Assembly (NCBI RefSeq): GCF_003008535.1
Contig: NZ_CP027666.1
Location: 1,240,001-1,304,000, forward strand
Origin: Ottowia oryzae
GTDB taxonomy: Bacteria; Pseudomonadota; Gammaproteobacteria; Burkholderiales; Burkholderiaceae_C
Length of the DNA stretch: 64,000 nt
Direction: 5' to 3'
Part shown: positions 18,419-26,160 of the stretch, piece by piece
Position numbering within the stretch: position 1 is the first letter of the stretch
Layout: each line of letters opens with the position of its first letter
Position numbers and translations under genes: made by a program
The notes under the pieces: generated by a model
Database searches by the model: none
Seen by the model: the letters and a program-made list of their open reading frames with translations, nothing else
Told to the model about the DNA's origin: nothing

Positions 18419-19081
18419 ATGAAGAGACAACGCGCCTACGCCCCCTTGCTGGCTGTGGCAGCGACATTGTTCGCTGCCGGCCACGCCTCGGCTCAAACCC
18501 CGGCAGCGGTGCCCGCTCCGGCTGCCAAGGCCCCACCCATCGCCGCACCCGCGGTGGTGCGCCTGTCGCCCACCGTGCAATTGGCGGGGCAAACGCTGCA
18601 CCTCAACGGCAAGGGCACGCGCTACCGCGCCGTGGTGCGCGTGTACGACATCGGCCTGTATGCCACGACCAAGGTCAGCTCGCTGGAGCAACTGGCCGCC
18701 GCGCCTGGGCCCAAGCGCTTGCAGCTGATCACGCTGCGCGAGCTCAAGGGCGACATGCTCGGCGTGGCCATGGTGCAGGGCATGCAGGACAACGCCCCAT
18801 CGGGCGAGCGGATCAAGCTGATCCCGCAGATGGAGCGCCTCAGCCGCATTTTTGGCGCAGAGCCGAGCGCGGCCGCTGGCACCGCGTTGACCATCGACTA
18901 CGTGCCCGGCAAGGGCACGGCCTTTTACCTCAACGGCGAGCAAAAAGGCGAGGCCGTGGCCGACCCCAGCTACTTCATCGCCGTGGCGCGCATCTGGCTG
19001 GGCAACAAGCCGGCGGACGCCACCTTGAAAGATGCCCTGCTGGGCATCGAAGCCAAGCGCGCCGAATCCGGCGGCGGCTGA
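18419..19081 (+). CDS. Exported chalcone-isomerase-like protein
   Basis: 220 residues from the ATG at 18419; the open frame extends upstream but the signal peptide fixes the start. An N-terminal signal (LLAVAATLFAAGHASA, cleavage before QTPAAV) predicts export to the periplasm. The mature part resembles the chalcone isomerase-like fold: LAGQTLHLNGKGTRYR, VYDIGLYATTKVSS and DYVPGKGTAFYLNGEQ are family landmarks. Bacterial members lack a proven flavonoid role and may bind fatty acids. It diverges from the helicase gene across 215 bp. Confidence 0.85.
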   Translation: MKRQRAYAPLLAVAATLFAAGHASAQTPAAVPAPAAKAPPIAAPAVVRLSPTVQLAGQTLHLNGKGTRYRAVVRVYDIGLYATTKVSSLEQLAAAPGPKRLQLITLRELKGDMLGVAMVQGMQDNAPSGERIKLIPQMERLSRIFGAEPSAAAGTALTIDYVPGKGTAFYLNGEQKGEAVADPSYFIAVARIWLGNKPADATLKDALLGIEAKRAESGGG

Positions 19082-19138
19082 GGCCGCGCATGGCATCATC
19101 GACGGCCGCGTGCAAGTGGGCCTTGCGCGCGGCCTCGC

Positions 19139-20101
19139 TTGCTTGCCATCCTCGCTGTCACCTTTCCGTTCTTCGCCTTGGTGCTTTGCGGCTACCTGGC
19201 CGCGCGTGCGCGCCTGCTGCCGCTGGACGCGGTACCCGGGCTGAACATCTTCGTGCTGTACTTTGCGCTGCCGTGCATGCTGTTCCGGTTCGGCAGCAGC
19301 ACGCCGCCCCATCGCCTGTTTGATCCTGCGGTGGCGGCGCTGTGGCTGTTGTGCGGCGCGGTCGTCATCGCCGCCGCCGCCTGGCAGGCTCGCGCGCGCG
19401 GCGCAGGCTGGCCCGACGCCGCCATGGGCGCGTTGGTGGCCGCATTTCCCAACTCGGGCTTTATGGGCGTGCCGCTCATCCTGGCGCTGTTGGGTGATGC
19501 CGGGGCGGGCCCGGTCATGGCCACACCGCTGGTCGATCTGGTGGTGACCACCTCGGTTTGCATTGGCCTGTCGCAATGGGGCGCCGCGACGGAGCACGGG
19601 CCGGCGCGCGCGGTGCTGCGCGCGCTGCAAGGGGTGCTGCGCAACCCGATGCCGTGGTCGATCTTACTGGGCGCGCTGTTCGGCGTGCTGGGTGTCGGGC
19701 TGTGGGCGCCGCTGGGGCGAACGGTGGCGCTGCTGGGCGATGCGGCGTCGCCGGTCGCGCTGTTCACCATCGGGGCGGTGCTGGCACGTTCACAAATGCG
19801 CCCGACGGCGGCGGCGGGCGATTCTGCACGCCTTCAAGACGCGCCGCTGCTGTCCGGCTTGAAATTGCTCTTGCACCCGTTGCTGGTGTGGGGATTGGGC
19901 TGGCTGATGGTTGGCCAGGGCTGGATGGCGCCGTCCATGCTGGTGCCGCTGGTCATGGCGGCGGCGCTGCCGGCGGCCAGCAACGTGTCGCTGCTGGCAG
20001 AGCGGTTTGGCGCAGACAACGGCCGCATCGCGCGGGTGATCCTGTGGTCCACCGCGCTGGCATTCTTCAGCTTTTCGGGCTTTGTCGCGTTGATGACGTG
20101 A
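19139..20101 (+). CDS. AEC-family (auxin efflux carrier) transporter
   Basis: 320 residues from a TTG start (MLAILAVTFPFFALVLCGYL); no ATG or GTG is available in frame between the preceding stop and this point. About ten hydrophobic segments are visible, arranged as two inverted halves. Family landmarks include NIFVLYFALPCMLFRF, FPNSGFMGVPL and the C-terminal AAALPAASNVSLLAERFG. These carriers move small carboxylates such as malate or malonate; the substrate here is unknown. It starts 57 nt behind the chalcone-isomerase-like gene and ends at a bidirectional terminator. Confidence 0.9.
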   Translation: MLAILAVTFPFFALVLCGYLAARARLLPLDAVPGLNIFVLYFALPCMLFRFGSSTPPHRLFDPAVAALWLLCGAVVIAAAAWQARARGAGWPDAAMGALVAAFPNSGFMGVPLILALLGDAGAGPVMATPLVDLVVTTSVCIGLSQWGAATEHGPARAVLRALQGVLRNPMPWSILLGALFGVLGVGLWAPLGRTVALLGDAASPVALFTIGAVLARSQMRPTAAAGDSARLQDAPLLSGLKLLLHPLLVWGLGWLMVGQGWMAPSMLVPLVMAAALPAASNVSLLAERFGADNGRIARVILWSTALAFFSFSGFVALMT

Positions 20102-20141
20102 GGGGCGCGTCAATGTCGCCGCGGGCCTGAGCGGGCGACAA

Positions 20142-20174
20142 AAAACGGACTGGCCAGCGCCGCGAGTCCGTTTT
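20142..20174. terminator. Bidirectional terminator between convergent genes
   Basis: Perfect 10-bp stem AAAACGGACT (20142-20151) / AGTCCGTTTT (20165-20174) with a 13-nt loop. The A and T tails serve both strands. Confidence 0.9.
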
Positions 20175-20220
20175 GCGCTACCAAACGGTCCAAGCGCGTG
20201 GCTCGGCCCGGTGCAGTCAA

Positions 20221-20598
20221 TTACTTGTGATGTGGCTGCGCGGGCAGGTTCAAAGGCTGAATCTGCTTGATTTCGGCGTCCAGCTCGGCCTTGGGCATGG
20301 TGGTGACGGTTTCGCGGATCACGCCGCCGCCCAGCACGCTGCCGGAAGCTTCGCTGTTCTTGCCGTTCACACGGTTTTCGCAATCGACCTTGTAGAAGGC
20401 GGGCAGGTTGGCGCAGCGCTGCAGCTCGTTGTGGCGCGCCTGCTCGGGCGTGACGGTGGTCAATTGCGCGCCACGGGCGTTGCGCGCTTCCATGCGGGCC
20501 GCGCTTTTATCCATGTTGGTCTCGGCGGGCGTCATCTGGGCCAGCACGGGCAGGGTGAAGGCGCTGCCCAGGGCCAGCACGGCGAACATCTTTTTCAT
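20221..20598 (-). CDS. Small exported protein of unknown function
   Basis: 125 residues from the ATG at 20598, preceded by AGAGG. The signal peptide is MKKMFAVLALGSAFTLPVLA with probable cleavage before QMTPAE, so the protein should be periplasmic. The mature part is polar and contains two cysteines (LQRCANLPAFYKVDCENRVN) that could form a disulphide. I know similar short proteins in Burkholderiales, but none with a defined role. It is convergent with the AEC transporter gene. Confidence 0.75.
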   Translation of the reverse strand: MKKMFAVLALGSAFTLPVLAQMTPAETNMDKSAARMEARNARGAQLTTVTPEQARHNELQRCANLPAFYKVDCENRVNGKNSEASGSVLGGGVIRETVTTMPKAELDAEIKQIQPLNLPAQPHHK

Positions 20599-20773
20599 TG
20601 GCTTACCTCTTTCTGTGTGCGTTGGCGCCACCCCAGGGACGGGGCGGCAACATCACGCGGCCATCGAGGGTAGGCGCCCCGTTCAGGCCGTATGCAAGTG
20701 CGCAGTTTAGGCCGCCGCCAGCGCGCGGCCTGTCGGACAAGGCCGCAAACTGCCTTGCGCCGCGGGGCCAGGT

Positions 20774-22921
20774 TCACACCGCCAGCGGATCCACATCAAT
20801 GGCCCAGCGCAGCACGGCGCGGTGCTCGGGCGAAGCGCGCAAGGCGTGCAGGATGGGTTGGCAGGCCGCCAGCACACGCTGCAAGGCCACTCGCGACGGG
20901 CTTTCCAGCAGCATCTGCGCGCGCTCGATATTGGCCACGCGTTGCACGGTCAGCGGCACGGCGGGGTACCAGGTCACGGTGTCGAAAGCCCCGGCCAGCT
21001 CGCCCTGCGCCAGCGATTCGGCCGCGGCATCGGCCGCGGCGACCAGAAAGCCTTGCGCCGCCTCCTGCGTGCGGGCCTCGGCGCGCAGCAGGGCCAGGTG
21101 GCTGAACGGCGGCAGGCCAGCCTCGCTGCGTTCCTTGAGCTGTTCGGCGGCAAAACCAGGGTAGTCGTGCAGCTTCAGCGCGGCAAACAGCGGGTGCTGG
21201 GGGTACTGGGTTTGCACCCACATCTCGCTGGTGGCGCCGCTGGCGGCATCGCGCCCGGCGCGCCCGGCGGCCTGCATCAACAGGGCGAAAAGGCGCTCAG
21301 GGGCGCGAAAGTCGCTGGCATACAGCGCCCCATCGGGGTTGACGGCCGCCACCAGCGTGACACGGCGAAAGTCGTGCCCTTTGGCCACCATTTGCGTGCC
21401 GACCAGCACATCCACCTCGCCGTCGTGCACCTGCGCCAGCTGCGATTCCAGCCGCCCCGCGCCGCGCGCCGAATCGGCGTCGATGCGCAGCACACGCGCG
21501 CTGCTGCCGTCGGGGCGATGGACGTTGGCCAGCAGCCCCACCAGTTGCTCTTCCAGCTGTTCCGTGCCGCGCCCCAGGGTGCCGATGTCGGCGTTGCCAC
21601 AGCTGGGGCAGGCGTGCGGCACGCGCTGGGTGAAGCCGCAGTGGTGGCAGCGCAGCGTGCGGTCGATCTTGTGAAACACCTGGTAGGCGCTGCAGTGCGG
21701 GCATTCGCTTTTCCACCCGCAATCGGCGCAGTGCAGCACCGGCGCCCAGCCGCGGCGGTTCAGCAGCAGCAGCACCTGCTCGCCACGTGCGATGCGCTCG
21801 CCAATGGCCTCCAGCAGGGGCGGCGCCAGCAGGGCGCCCTTGGGCTGGCGGTTCATGTCCACGCGCCGCACGCGGGGCAGACCGGTCGTGGCGTCTTCGC
21901 TGGCGGCGGTGCCGATGCGCCGCGGCATGGCCAGGCGCTGGTAGCGGCCCGGCCCGTCGGGCTCTGGCGTGCTGGCCCACCAGCTTTCCAGTGACGGCGT
22001 GGCCGAGCCCAGCACCACCTTGGCGCCGCACTGGTGGCCGCGGTAGATCGCCAGATCGCGTGCCGAATAGCGCGCGCCTTCCTGCTGCTTGTAGCTGGGG
22101 TCGTGCTCTTCATCCACGACGATCAGTGCCAGCTGCGGGATCGACGCCATCACCGCCACCCGCGTGCCCAGCACGATGCGCGCGCGGCCCAGGTGCGCGG
22201 CCAGCCAGTTGCCCAGGCGCTGCGCCGGTGTCAGCCCGCTGTGCAGTGCGACCACGGCGTCGGCGCCAAAGCGCTCGGCAAAGCGCGCTTCGAGTTGCGG
22301 GGTCAGGTTGATCTCGGGCACCAGCACCAGCACCTGCGCGGCGGCGTCGCGCGACAGGGCGTCGGCCGCTGCGCGCATGTACACCTCGGTCTTGCCGCTG
22401 CCGGTGGCGCCAAACAGCAGGAACGGGCCCGCGCCGCTGTCGATGGCCTGCAGCGCGGCGGCCTGCTCGGCCGACAGGGGCAGCGACGGGCTGGGCGGGG
22501 TGGCCACGGCGCCAGCGGGGCCTTGCCGCTTCAGGCGCCGCGCCATTTGCACGCTGGTCAGGGTGCGCAGCTGTGGTGGCAAGGCGGCCAGCGCCACTTC
22601 GCCCAGGGCGCGCTGGTAATAGCGGGCGGCAAAGGTGATCAGCGCCCGCCAGTGCGCGTCCAGTGGCGCCAGGCCTTCCAGCGGGGCCACGGGGCGCACC
22701 TGCGGCGCCAGTTCGGGCGGGGGCGCGGGCAAGTCGCTGTGCCACACCACGCCCAGCACCTCGCGCTTGCCCAGGGGCACGCGCACCAGCGTGCCTGGCG
22801 CCAGGGGCTGGTCGCTGCGGTAGGTCAGCGGCTCGGCCAGGTTGCTGTGGGCGGGCGTGGGCACCGCCACGGCCAGCCAATGGGGTGCGCCGGCAGCGGT
22901 GCTATCAGGATCAACTTGCAC
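20774..22921 (-). CDS. priA: Primosomal protein N' (replication restart helicase PriA)
   Basis: Restarts stalled replication forks by loading the DnaB machinery. 715 residues, GTG start. The order is: N-terminal DNA-binding domain (LTYRSDQPLAPGTLVRVPLG), Walker A LFGATGSGKTEVY, DEEH motif (VVDEEHDPSYKQQ), the GSATPSLESW motif, a cysteine cluster binding zinc (HCADCGWKSECPHC, then CHHCG and CPSCG) and the motif V region VLVGTQMVAKGHDFRRVTLV. All helicase motifs appear intact. The 369-bp gap upstream carries two DnaA-box-like sequences and separates priA from hemE, which lies on the same strand. Confidence 0.97.
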   Translation of the reverse strand: MQVDPDSTAAGAPHWLAVAVPTPAHSNLAEPLTYRSDQPLAPGTLVRVPLGKREVLGVVWHSDLPAPPPELAPQVRPVAPLEGLAPLDAHWRALITFAARYYQRALGEVALAALPPQLRTLTSVQMARRLKRQGPAGAVATPPSPSLPLSAEQAAALQAIDSGAGPFLLFGATGSGKTEVYMRAAADALSRDAAAQVLVLVPEINLTPQLEARFAERFGADAVVALHSGLTPAQRLGNWLAAHLGRARIVLGTRVAVMASIPQLALIVVDEEHDPSYKQQEGARYSARDLAIYRGHQCGAKVVLGSATPSLESWWASTPEPDGPGRYQRLAMPRRIGTAASEDATTGLPRVRRVDMNRQPKGALLAPPLLEAIGERIARGEQVLLLLNRRGWAPVLHCADCGWKSECPHCSAYQVFHKIDRTLRCHHCGFTQRVPHACPSCGNADIGTLGRGTEQLEEQLVGLLANVHRPDGSSARVLRIDADSARGAGRLESQLAQVHDGEVDVLVGTQMVAKGHDFRRVTLVAAVNPDGALYASDFRAPERLFALLMQAAGRAGRDAASGATSEMWVQTQYPQHPLFAALKLHDYPGFAAEQLKERSEAGLPPFSHLALLRAEARTQEAAQGFLVAAADAAAESLAQGELAGAFDTVTWYPAVPLTVQRVANIERAQMLLESPSRVALQRVLAACQPILHALRASPEHRAVLRWAIDVDPLAV

Positions 22922-22974
22922 TGGCGGCGCTAAGTCCTTGATTTGAAATCGATTGGCCAGTCATGCCCAATTTC

Positions 22975-22983
22975 TGTGGATAA
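22975..22983 (-). promoter_or_regulatory. DnaA-box-like site
   Basis: TGTGGATAA, an exact complement of the consensus TTATCCACA. Confidence 0.55.
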
Positions 22984-23152
22984 CTTTGTTGAGAACCCGG
23001 GCCCAACCGCCTGAAAGGCCCGCCAGACAAGGGTTTGCTTAGCTTGCCCAGCAAAGTGGCACCCCTCAATTTCTATACAAATCAATCACTTAGGCGGTGT
23101 TGGCGGGTTGTCCACCCGGCGAAACAGCTGGCTTTTTCGGGTTTCGGCGTTT

Positions 23153-23161
23153 TGTGTATAA
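23153..23161 (-). promoter_or_regulatory. DnaA-box-like site
   Basis: TGTGTATAA, complement of TTATACACA, within the TTATNCACA consensus, 178 bp from the first site. Confidence 0.5.
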
Positions 23162-23290
23162 GTCAAGCCTTTGGAGGCGATTTATTTGCAGAAAAACCGT
23201 ACTGCGGCGGTTGACGAGGCCGGCTTCGCGTCGTAGGCGTCGGCCCGTCCGTGGCCGGTGCGGGCTGGGCCTGCGCCCGGCCGGGCGGCG

Positions 23291-24475
23291 TCAGCCCTGG
23301 CGCAGCGCCCTGGAATGGCGGTGCACCTCTTCCACCAGATGCGCGACGTGCTCTGGCGGGGTGAATTGGCTGATGCCGTGGCCCAGGTTGAAGATGTGGG
23401 TGCTGCCCGGCGCGGCGCGGTCGGTGTGCGGGGCGCCAAAGCTGTCCAGCACGTGGCGCACCTCGGTGCGGATGGTCTCGGGCGGGGCGAACAGCACGTT
23501 GGGGTCGATGTTGCCCTGCAGCGCCTTCGGCGTGGTCGATGCAGTTTGTTTTTGGCCGCTGGCGCTGGAGGAGTCTGCGCCGGTAGCTATGTTTGTTGTA
23601 GCGTTTTCTGCCGCGGCCTGCTGCACGATCTGGCGCGCTCGGCCTAGGTTCATCGTCCAATCCAGGCCCAGCACGTCGCAATTCAGTCCGGCCATTTCAG
23701 GCAGCCACAGCCCGCCGCCTTTGGTGAAGACGATGCGCGGTACCACGGCGCCGTCGGCGCCCGTGCGCTTGAGCTGCGCCAGCACGCGCCGCGTGTAGGC
23801 CAGGCTGAACGCCTGAAAGGCCCCGTCGGCCAGCACGCCGCCCCAGCTGTCGAACACCATCACCGCCTGCGCACCCGCGTCGATCTGCGCGTTCAGGTAC
23901 TGCGCCACCGCGTCGGCGTTGATCTGCAGCACGCGGTGCATCAGGTCGGGGCGGGCGTACATCAGCGTCTTGACCTGCCGGTAGTCCGAGCTGCCGCCGC
24001 CTTCGACCATGTAGCAGGCCAGCGTCCACGGGCTGCCCGAAAAGCCGATCAGCGGGACGCGGCCGTTCAGGGCCCGGCGGATGCTGGTGACCGCGTCGAA
24101 CACGTAGCGCAGCTTGTCCATGTCGGGCACGGCCAGCGCGGCCACGGCGGCCTCGTCGCGCACCACTTTCTCAAACTTGGGGCCTTCGCCTTGCTGAAAT
24201 GACAGGCCCAGTCCCATGGCGTCGGGCACGGTGAGGATGTCGCTGAACAGGATGGCCGCGTCCAGCGGGTAGCGCGCCAGCGGCTGCAGCGTGACCTCGG
24301 TGGCGTAGTCCACGTTCGTGGCCAGACCCATGAAGCTGCCCGCCCTGGCGCGCGTGGCGCAGTACTCGGGCAGGTAGCGGCCGGCCTGGCGCATCAGCCA
24401 GACGGGGGTGTGGTCGGTGGCCAGGCCCAGGCAGGCGCGCAGGAAGGTGTCGTTTTGCAGGGAAGGGAAGCTCAT
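23291..24475 (-). CDS. hemE: Uroporphyrinogen decarboxylase with an in-frame insertion
   Basis: Decarboxylates uroporphyrinogen III to coproporphyrinogen III in haem synthesis, in the cytoplasm. 394 residues from the ATG at 24475 (MSFPSLQNDTFLRACLG), about 40 more than E. coli HemE. Active-site landmarks are intact: WLMRQAGRYLPEY, FSDILTVPDAMG, GFSGSPWTLACYM and the C-terminal FNLGHGI. The extra length is mostly one Ala/Ser/Thr-rich segment between GLDWTMNLGRARQIV and ALQGNIDPNVLF, where E. coli has only a few residues. That segment is encoded by a copy of the dispersed repeat (23541-23603) and its flanks. Confidence 0.97.
   Translation of the reverse strand: MSFPSLQNDTFLRACLGLATDHTPVWLMRQAGRYLPEYCATRARAGSFMGLATNVDYATEVTLQPLARYPLDAAILFSDILTVPDAMGLGLSFQQGEGPKFEKVVRDEAAVAALAVPDMDKLRYVFDAVTSIRRALNGRVPLIGFSGSPWTLACYMVEGGGSSDYRQVKTLMYARPDLMHRVLQINADAVAQYLNAQIDAGAQAVMVFDSWGGVLADGAFQAFSLAYTRRVLAQLKRTGADGAVVPRIVFTKGGGLWLPEMAGLNCDVLGLDWTMNLGRARQIVQQAAAENATTNIATGADSSSASGQKQTASTTPKALQGNIDPNVLFAPPETIRTEVRHVLDSFGAPHTDRAAPGSTHIFNLGHGISQFTPPEHVAHLVEEVHRHSRALRQG
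23541..23603 (+). repeat. Dispersed two-hairpin repeat, copy 4 (inside hemE)
   Basis: TTTTTGGCCGCTGGCGC, spacer, TGCGCCGGTAGCTAT, GTTTGTT, GTAGCG. In the hemE frame it reads TTNIATGADSSSASGQKQ, an insertion absent from E. coli HemE. Confidence 0.9.
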
Positions 24476-24793
24476 CCGCCAGATTGTCGCAGGCGCACCG
24501 GCGCAAGCGGCCTGCGGCGGGTTGGCGGCGCCCATCGCGGCGCAGCCAGGCATACGGCGCAAGCGGGACTGGGCGCGGGGCAGGGCGGCTTTGTCCTACG
24601 GCGCGAGCGTGCGAATGCCCGACACGCGGATCGGCGCCCAGCCGGCGGCCCGGCGCCGGCGCGGCAAGCACACTTCGTTCACCCCTTTCGGCGCAGACCC
24701 GCACCGCCAGGGGCCGAGGGATCTTCCGGCAGACATTTCCGGCCCCGCCCATCCACACCGACGCGCCTCCTCCGAGGCTGAAGGACACGCCAG
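24476..24793. other. 318-bp gap between hemE and the DUF1328 gene
   Basis: Very GC-rich, divergent region upstream of both genes. I see no gene, tRNA or repeat copy. It should hold both promoters, but no convincing hexamers are visible. Confidence 0.5.
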
Positions 24794-24955
24794 ATGCTTC
24801 ACTACGCCGTTGTTTTCTTTGTCATCGCCATCATCGCGGCCTTGCTGGGTTTTGGCGGTATCGCTTCCGGTGCTGCAGGTATCGCCAAGATCCTGTTCAT
24901 CGTGTTCCTGGTGCTGGCGGTGGTTTCGCTGGTAGCCAACCTGATCAAGAAGTAG
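24794..24955 (+). CDS. DUF1328 small membrane protein (YtjA family)
   Basis: 53 residues: MLHYAVVFFVIAIIAALLGF, a short Gly-rich turn (GGIASGAAG), then a second hydrophobic helix ending VANLIKK. Two transmembrane segments and the length fit the DUF1328/YtjA family, small inner-membrane proteins often found with stress genes. The function is unknown. A CsbD-type gene follows after 106 nt, a pairing consistent with a general stress response. The nearest possible promoter lies in the 318-bp gap upstream. Confidence 0.9.
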   Translation: MLHYAVVFFVIAIIAALLGFGGIASGAAGIAKILFIVFLVLAVVSLVANLIKK

Positions 24956-25061
24956 CGCGCCGGGCGTCAAGCCAGCGCACTGCCTTATCGCAACGTTTTG
25001 TGTTCCCTGATCGCCAAGCGATCCGTTTTTCAACCCCAACCTTTTTTGCAGGAGATTGACC

Positions 25062-25241
25062 ATGAACAAGCATCAAGTGACCGGCCGTGTTGAAGAAGCC
25101 AAGGGCGCCATCAAGGAAGCCGCTGGCAAGCTGGTCGGCAATGAAAAGTTGCAGGCCGAAGGCGCCATCGAGAAAAACGCTGGCAAGGTGGAAGCCAAGG
25201 CTGGCGACATCGCCAACAAGCTGAAAAAAGCGGCTGAGTAA
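25062..25241 (+). CDS. CsbD-family stress protein
   Basis: 59 residues from the ATG at 25062 (MNKHQVTGRVEEAKGAIKEA), with AGGAG eight bases upstream. Lysine- and alanine-rich, with two related GxxxEAKGxxKEAAGKLVGNE-like segments, typical of CsbD, a soluble protein induced by general stress in Bacillus and proteobacteria. The molecular role is unknown. It is followed by a rho-independent terminator, ending the DUF1328-CsbD unit. Confidence 0.92.
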   Translation: MNKHQVTGRVEEAKGAIKEAAGKLVGNEKLQAEGAIEKNAGKVEAKAGDIANKLKKAAE

Positions 25242-25297
25242 GTTGGAAGCGCGGCCCGTCCGCGCCAGCCATCAGGCAGGCCGCACTCGGCCAACCC

Positions 25298-25329
25298 AAA
25301 AAAACGCCACCTTTCACGGTGGCGTTTTT
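25298..25329 (+). terminator. Rho-independent terminator after the CsbD gene
   Basis: Stem AACGCCACC (25303-25311) / GGTGGCGTT (25318-25326), 6-nt loop, A-run before and T-run after. Confidence 0.93.
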
Positions 25330-25404
25330 CATGCACGTTGACATGCCAAGGCGTGACGGCGTTGTGCCTGAAGAATGGCCAGCGACGTCAGATGAATGAG
25401 TGGT

Positions 25405-25460
25405 GAAAACACCCTCTGGCGCCCGCCAAATGGGCGCTGGCAGCTATCTAATTTGAAGTG
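25405..25460 (+). repeat. Dispersed two-hairpin repeat, copy 5
   Basis: ACCCTCTGGCGC, spacer CCGCCAAATG, GGCGCTGGCAGCTATC. It lies 53 bp beyond the stop of the amidase gene (minus strand). Confidence 0.9.
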
Positions 25461-25512
25461 GTTCGCCGTCTGGCAGCCGGTGCCCTTCGCAGCGGGGCAC
25501 GCTCATGGCGCC

Positions 25513-26160
25513 TTACCGCACCGCGTCGCCAAACACCCTTCGCAGCACCTCGGCATGGGGGTAGGCGTCGCCCGGGTCCACCTTGCGGCGGCGCTCTGGC
25601 GCGCAGGGCATGTGGCCCAGGTCCACGTCGGAATGGCGCACCACGCCCGCGCGGGCGATGTGCGGGTTGCGCTGCAGCACGCCGTGCAGCAGATCGACCA
25701 GCGCGTTGATCTGCGCAGGCGGAAATGGGTCGCGCCCGTCGCCGTCGTTGATCAGCTCCACCGCGATGGATCGGCGGCTGTACTTCAGCACGTGGTAGGC
25801 CACCTGCGATTCCGGCACGCTCGCGCGCACCGTGCCGTCGCGGTCGATCATCCAGTGAATGCCCAGCGTGGGGTGCGCACCAATCACGCGCAGGTTGTCT
25901 TCCAGCTCGCCACCGGGCACCCAGATCGGCCGGTTCTGCGCATCGCACGTCGGCCCGCCCGTGGAATGGATGACGACCATGTCCACGGGCTGCGTGCGCG
26001 GGCCGCCGGTGGTGCGGGCTTGCGCGGGCCCGCTTGCACAGGCCGCCACGGTGAGCAGAGCTAAGGCACCAAAGCGAACCGTGCGCCGCAGGCGGGCCAG
26101 CGCGACGCAGTGCAGCACCTTCAGATCGGTGTGGAAATCGCTGACGCTGTGGCTTGTCAC
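25513..26160 (-). CDS. N-acetylmuramoyl-L-alanine amidase (Amidase_2 type), probable lipoprotein
   Basis: 215 residues from a GTG at 26160 that overlaps the stop of the upstream gene (GTGTGA), which implies translational coupling. The N-terminal hydrophobic stretch FGALALLTVAACASG contains a lipobox-like AAC, predicting a lipid-anchored envelope enzyme. The domain resembles AmpD/Amidase_2, zinc enzymes that cut the amide between MurNAc and L-Ala: MVVIHSTGG gives the first His, GIHWMIDRDGTV is the core strand, and VRHSDVDLGHMPCAPERRRKVDPG supplies the later His and the catalytic region. It probably acts in peptidoglycan turnover or recycling. Why it follows a methionine-synthesis gene is unclear. 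Confidence 0.85.
   Translation of the reverse strand: MTSHSVSDFHTDLKVLHCVALARLRRTVRFGALALLTVAACASGPAQARTTGGPRTQPVDMVVIHSTGGPTCDAQNRPIWVPGGELEDNLRVIGAHPTLGIHWMIDRDGTVRASVPESQVAYHVLKYSRRSIAVELINDGDGRDPFPPAQINALVDLLHGVLQRNPHIARAGVVRHSDVDLGHMPCAPERRRKVDPGDAYPHAEVLRRVFGDAVR

Larger units (their letters stand above)
22922..23290. other. 369-bp gap between hemE and priA
   Basis: No gene seen. It holds TGTGGATAA (22975-22983) and TGTGTATAA (23153-23161), each the complement of a DnaA box TTATNCACA, in the same orientation, and a weaker TTGTCCACC at 23108. A moderately AT-rich stretch (around 23070-23095) lies between them. The priA-proximal part (22905-22965) weakly resembles the dispersed repeat. 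Confidence 0.6.

Noticed and set aside
22922..23290. Chromosomal origin of replication
   Set aside because: Two DnaA boxes alone are too few; no dnaA, dnaN or gyrB is nearby and no long AT-rich unwinding region is visible.
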